Shown: one piece after another, positions 63,071 through 64,000 of the stretch
How positions within the stretch are numbered: position 1 is the stretch's first letter
Layout: the number at the start of each line of letters is the position of its first letter
From: Catellatospora methionotrophica
GTDB taxonomy: Bacteria; Actinomycetota; Actinomycetes; Mycobacteriales; Micromonosporaceae
Assembly (NCBI RefSeq): GCF_011297335.1
Contig: NZ_JAAOTJ010000014.1
Span: 145,610-209,609, forward strand
DNA: 64,000 bases
Direction: 5' to 3'
Notes under the pieces: generated by a model
What the model was told of the DNA's origin: nothing
Databases searched by the model: none
What the model saw: only the letters and a program-made list of their open reading frames with translations
Translations under genes and position numbers: made by a program

Positions 63071-63613
63071 AGCGCCACCGTACGTATCCGTCCGCCCTGC
63101 GGCCACCACTTTCGACTGCTGCCGACTCAGACCCACTCCGCCCAGAAACTCACCCATCAAGCACGGGCAGTACCCGACTGGTGTCGATTTCTAGTGATTG
63201 CCATGTTTTGCATAAATTTGTTGTGTTGTCGGAGGTGTTATGGAGGTGCTTGCTGTCGTGGGCCCTGTAGGGCACGCGGGTGTCCGGGCGGTCAGGGTCA
63301 TGTGGTGTATGAAGCCTGTTGGGTTGGTGTGGCGTCTTGAGAACCGGCTGATCTGGTAGCACGCTCGGCTGGAGGGTGGCAGGCAGCGCTGTCTGATTGG
63401 TTGGTCGGCCACGAACTGGGCTGTCAGTGATCTCGGCGTCCCTTGCCGACGGTCCAACAGCGTGCCTGGCGGTGGCGTCGTTTTCCATTTAGTTTCCGTT
63501 GGGCGAGGTGGCAGTCACAGCTCGCGGTCGATGGTCTCAACTTAGAACCTTGTGGATGCGCGCGCGGATGTTCCGCTATCGAGAAGATGTTGGTCAGAGC
63601 TACAAAGCCTTCT
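63071..63613. other. Intergenic, AT-richer, no supported gene
   Basis: About 540 bases lie between the DUF4037 start and the structured region at the window end. From about 63190 the base composition is visibly less GC-rich than the rest. Apart from the doubtful 39-codon frame at 63240 I see no coding signal. TTTTGCATAAATTTGTTG (about 63206-63223) could be a promoter element. Confidence 0.4.
63240..63359 (+). CDS. Doubtful 39-residue frame
   Basis: A GGAGG box lies 4 bases before an ATG that opens 39 codons (MEVLAVVGPVGHAGVRAVRV ... LENRLIW). Third positions are not GC-biased, unlike the neighbours, and no family is recognised. It may be a leader peptide, a foreign small protein or chance. 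Confidence 0.2.
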   Translation: MEVLAVVGPVGHAGVRAVRVMWCMKPVGLVWRLENRLIW

Positions 63614-63700
63614 GTGCGCGGAGGTCCATTCCCGAGTCACTTTTCTGTATTGTAAATATCAGTAATATTGTAATTACGGCTTCAATGAGCTCGTAATGAG

Positions 63701-63964
63701 GACAGGGGAAGCCACGAGCTGACCAACCCGGACCGAAGGTCCGGCACAACCCCGAAGGGGTTGGAGTGTCAAGGCTGAGGATTCGACAACCAGAAGAAAG
63801 GGACCGACATGAGCTAATCAGGTGCCGAAGGCACCGTCCCGAAGGGACACAGCAACTGAATAAAACTTCACTTCGCGAGATAATCCCACGAAGTGGGGTC
63901 CCTGGCCCGAAGGGCCGGATTCTGAGCGGAGCGAAGAGGGGCGGGTCCATCGAGATCCCCCTGT
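63701..63964 (+). ncRNA. Structured element: six GAA-loop hairpins, possibly group II intron domain I
   Basis: Six short perfect hairpins all have the loop GAA on the plus strand: CCGGACC-GAA-GGTCCGG (63728-63744), CAACCCC-GAA-GGGGTTG (63747-63763), GGTGCC-GAA-GGCACC (63821-63835), GTCCC-GAA-GGGAC (63836-63848), CCCAC-GAA-GTGGG (63885-63897) and GGCCC-GAA-GGGCC (63904-63916). ACAGGGGA at 63704-63711 can pair with TCCCCCTGT at 63956-63964 and enclose the set. Purine-rich linkers (AACCAGAAGAAAGGGACC, CAGCAACTGAATAAAAC) separate them. GTGCG, a typical group II intron 5-prime end, occurs at 63614. The consistent loop strand points to a plus-strand RNA, or ssDNA, element; identity is unproven. Confidence 0.45.
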
Positions 63965-64000
63965 AGCGATCGAGTCGGTCGCCGCATCATGCCGGTGACC

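Noticed and set aside
63161..63700. Several 60-110 codon frames on both strands near the window end
   Set aside because: They lack the third-position GC bias of the other genes, overlap each other and the hairpin region, and match no family I recognise.

Overview
The window is high-GC, gene-dense DNA with strong G/C third-position bias, many GTG starts and 4-bp stop/start overlaps. It looks like a chromosome segment of a filamentous actinomycete, most likely Micromonosporaceae (family placement is inference). No tRNA, rRNA, CRISPR array, transposase or integrase gene is visible.

0-11.7 kb: housekeeping and stress genes plus debris. There is an SRPBCC protein, a STAS / HATPase pair of the anti-sigma type, a TetR regulator, a secreted NlpC/P60 protein, two LysR regulators each divergent from a small operon (VOC, DUF1801, DUF998; GNAT, DHFR-like), and a secreted PI-PLC-like enzyme. 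Between them lie gene remnants: a CocE tail, a frameshifted P1-peptidase head, a DUF998 gene with an in-frame amber codon, and a deleted copy of the SRPBCC gene.

11.7-20 kb: a complete nitrogen module on the minus strand. ureABC, ureEFG and ureD are followed by a urea transporter and an ammonium channel fused to a PII-like domain. It would import urea, hydrolyse it and handle the ammonium.

20.2-23.3 kb: three genes without assigned function. Two adjacent ones share an unusual short motif, at the C-terminus of a membrane protein and at the N-terminus of its small neighbour, in the manner of amyloid signalling motif pairs.

23.5-55.6 kb: a probable biosynthetic gene cluster. Its core is a 3446-residue hybrid synthase (acyl-AMP ligase, ACP, KS, AT, ACP, luciferase-like monooxygenase, C, A, PCP, C). 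It also has a translationally coupled MFS exporter, two P450s, an acyl-CoA-dehydrogenase-type flavoenzyme, a BBE-like FAD oxidase, a stand-alone condensation protein, a stand-alone A-PCP, 4-hydroxymandelate synthase, MbtH, a cytoplasmic solute-binding-protein homologue and a DHA2 exporter. Flanking genes (ADH, acyltransferase 3, FAD monooxygenase, SDR) may or may not belong. The mandelate synthase and an A-domain pocket resembling hydroxyphenylglycine codes suggest an aryl-glycine or mandelate-derived building block. The product is not recognised.

56-63 kb: a 1434-residue secreted protein (beta-propeller-like N-terminus, ten FN3 domains, CHAP amidase), an FN3 membrane protein and a DUF4037 protein.

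63.1-64 kb: an AT-richer stretch without convincing genes. It ends in a run of six short hairpins that all have GAA loops on the plus strand. This is a structured RNA or element, possibly domain I of a group II intron whose reverse transcriptase would lie beyond the window.
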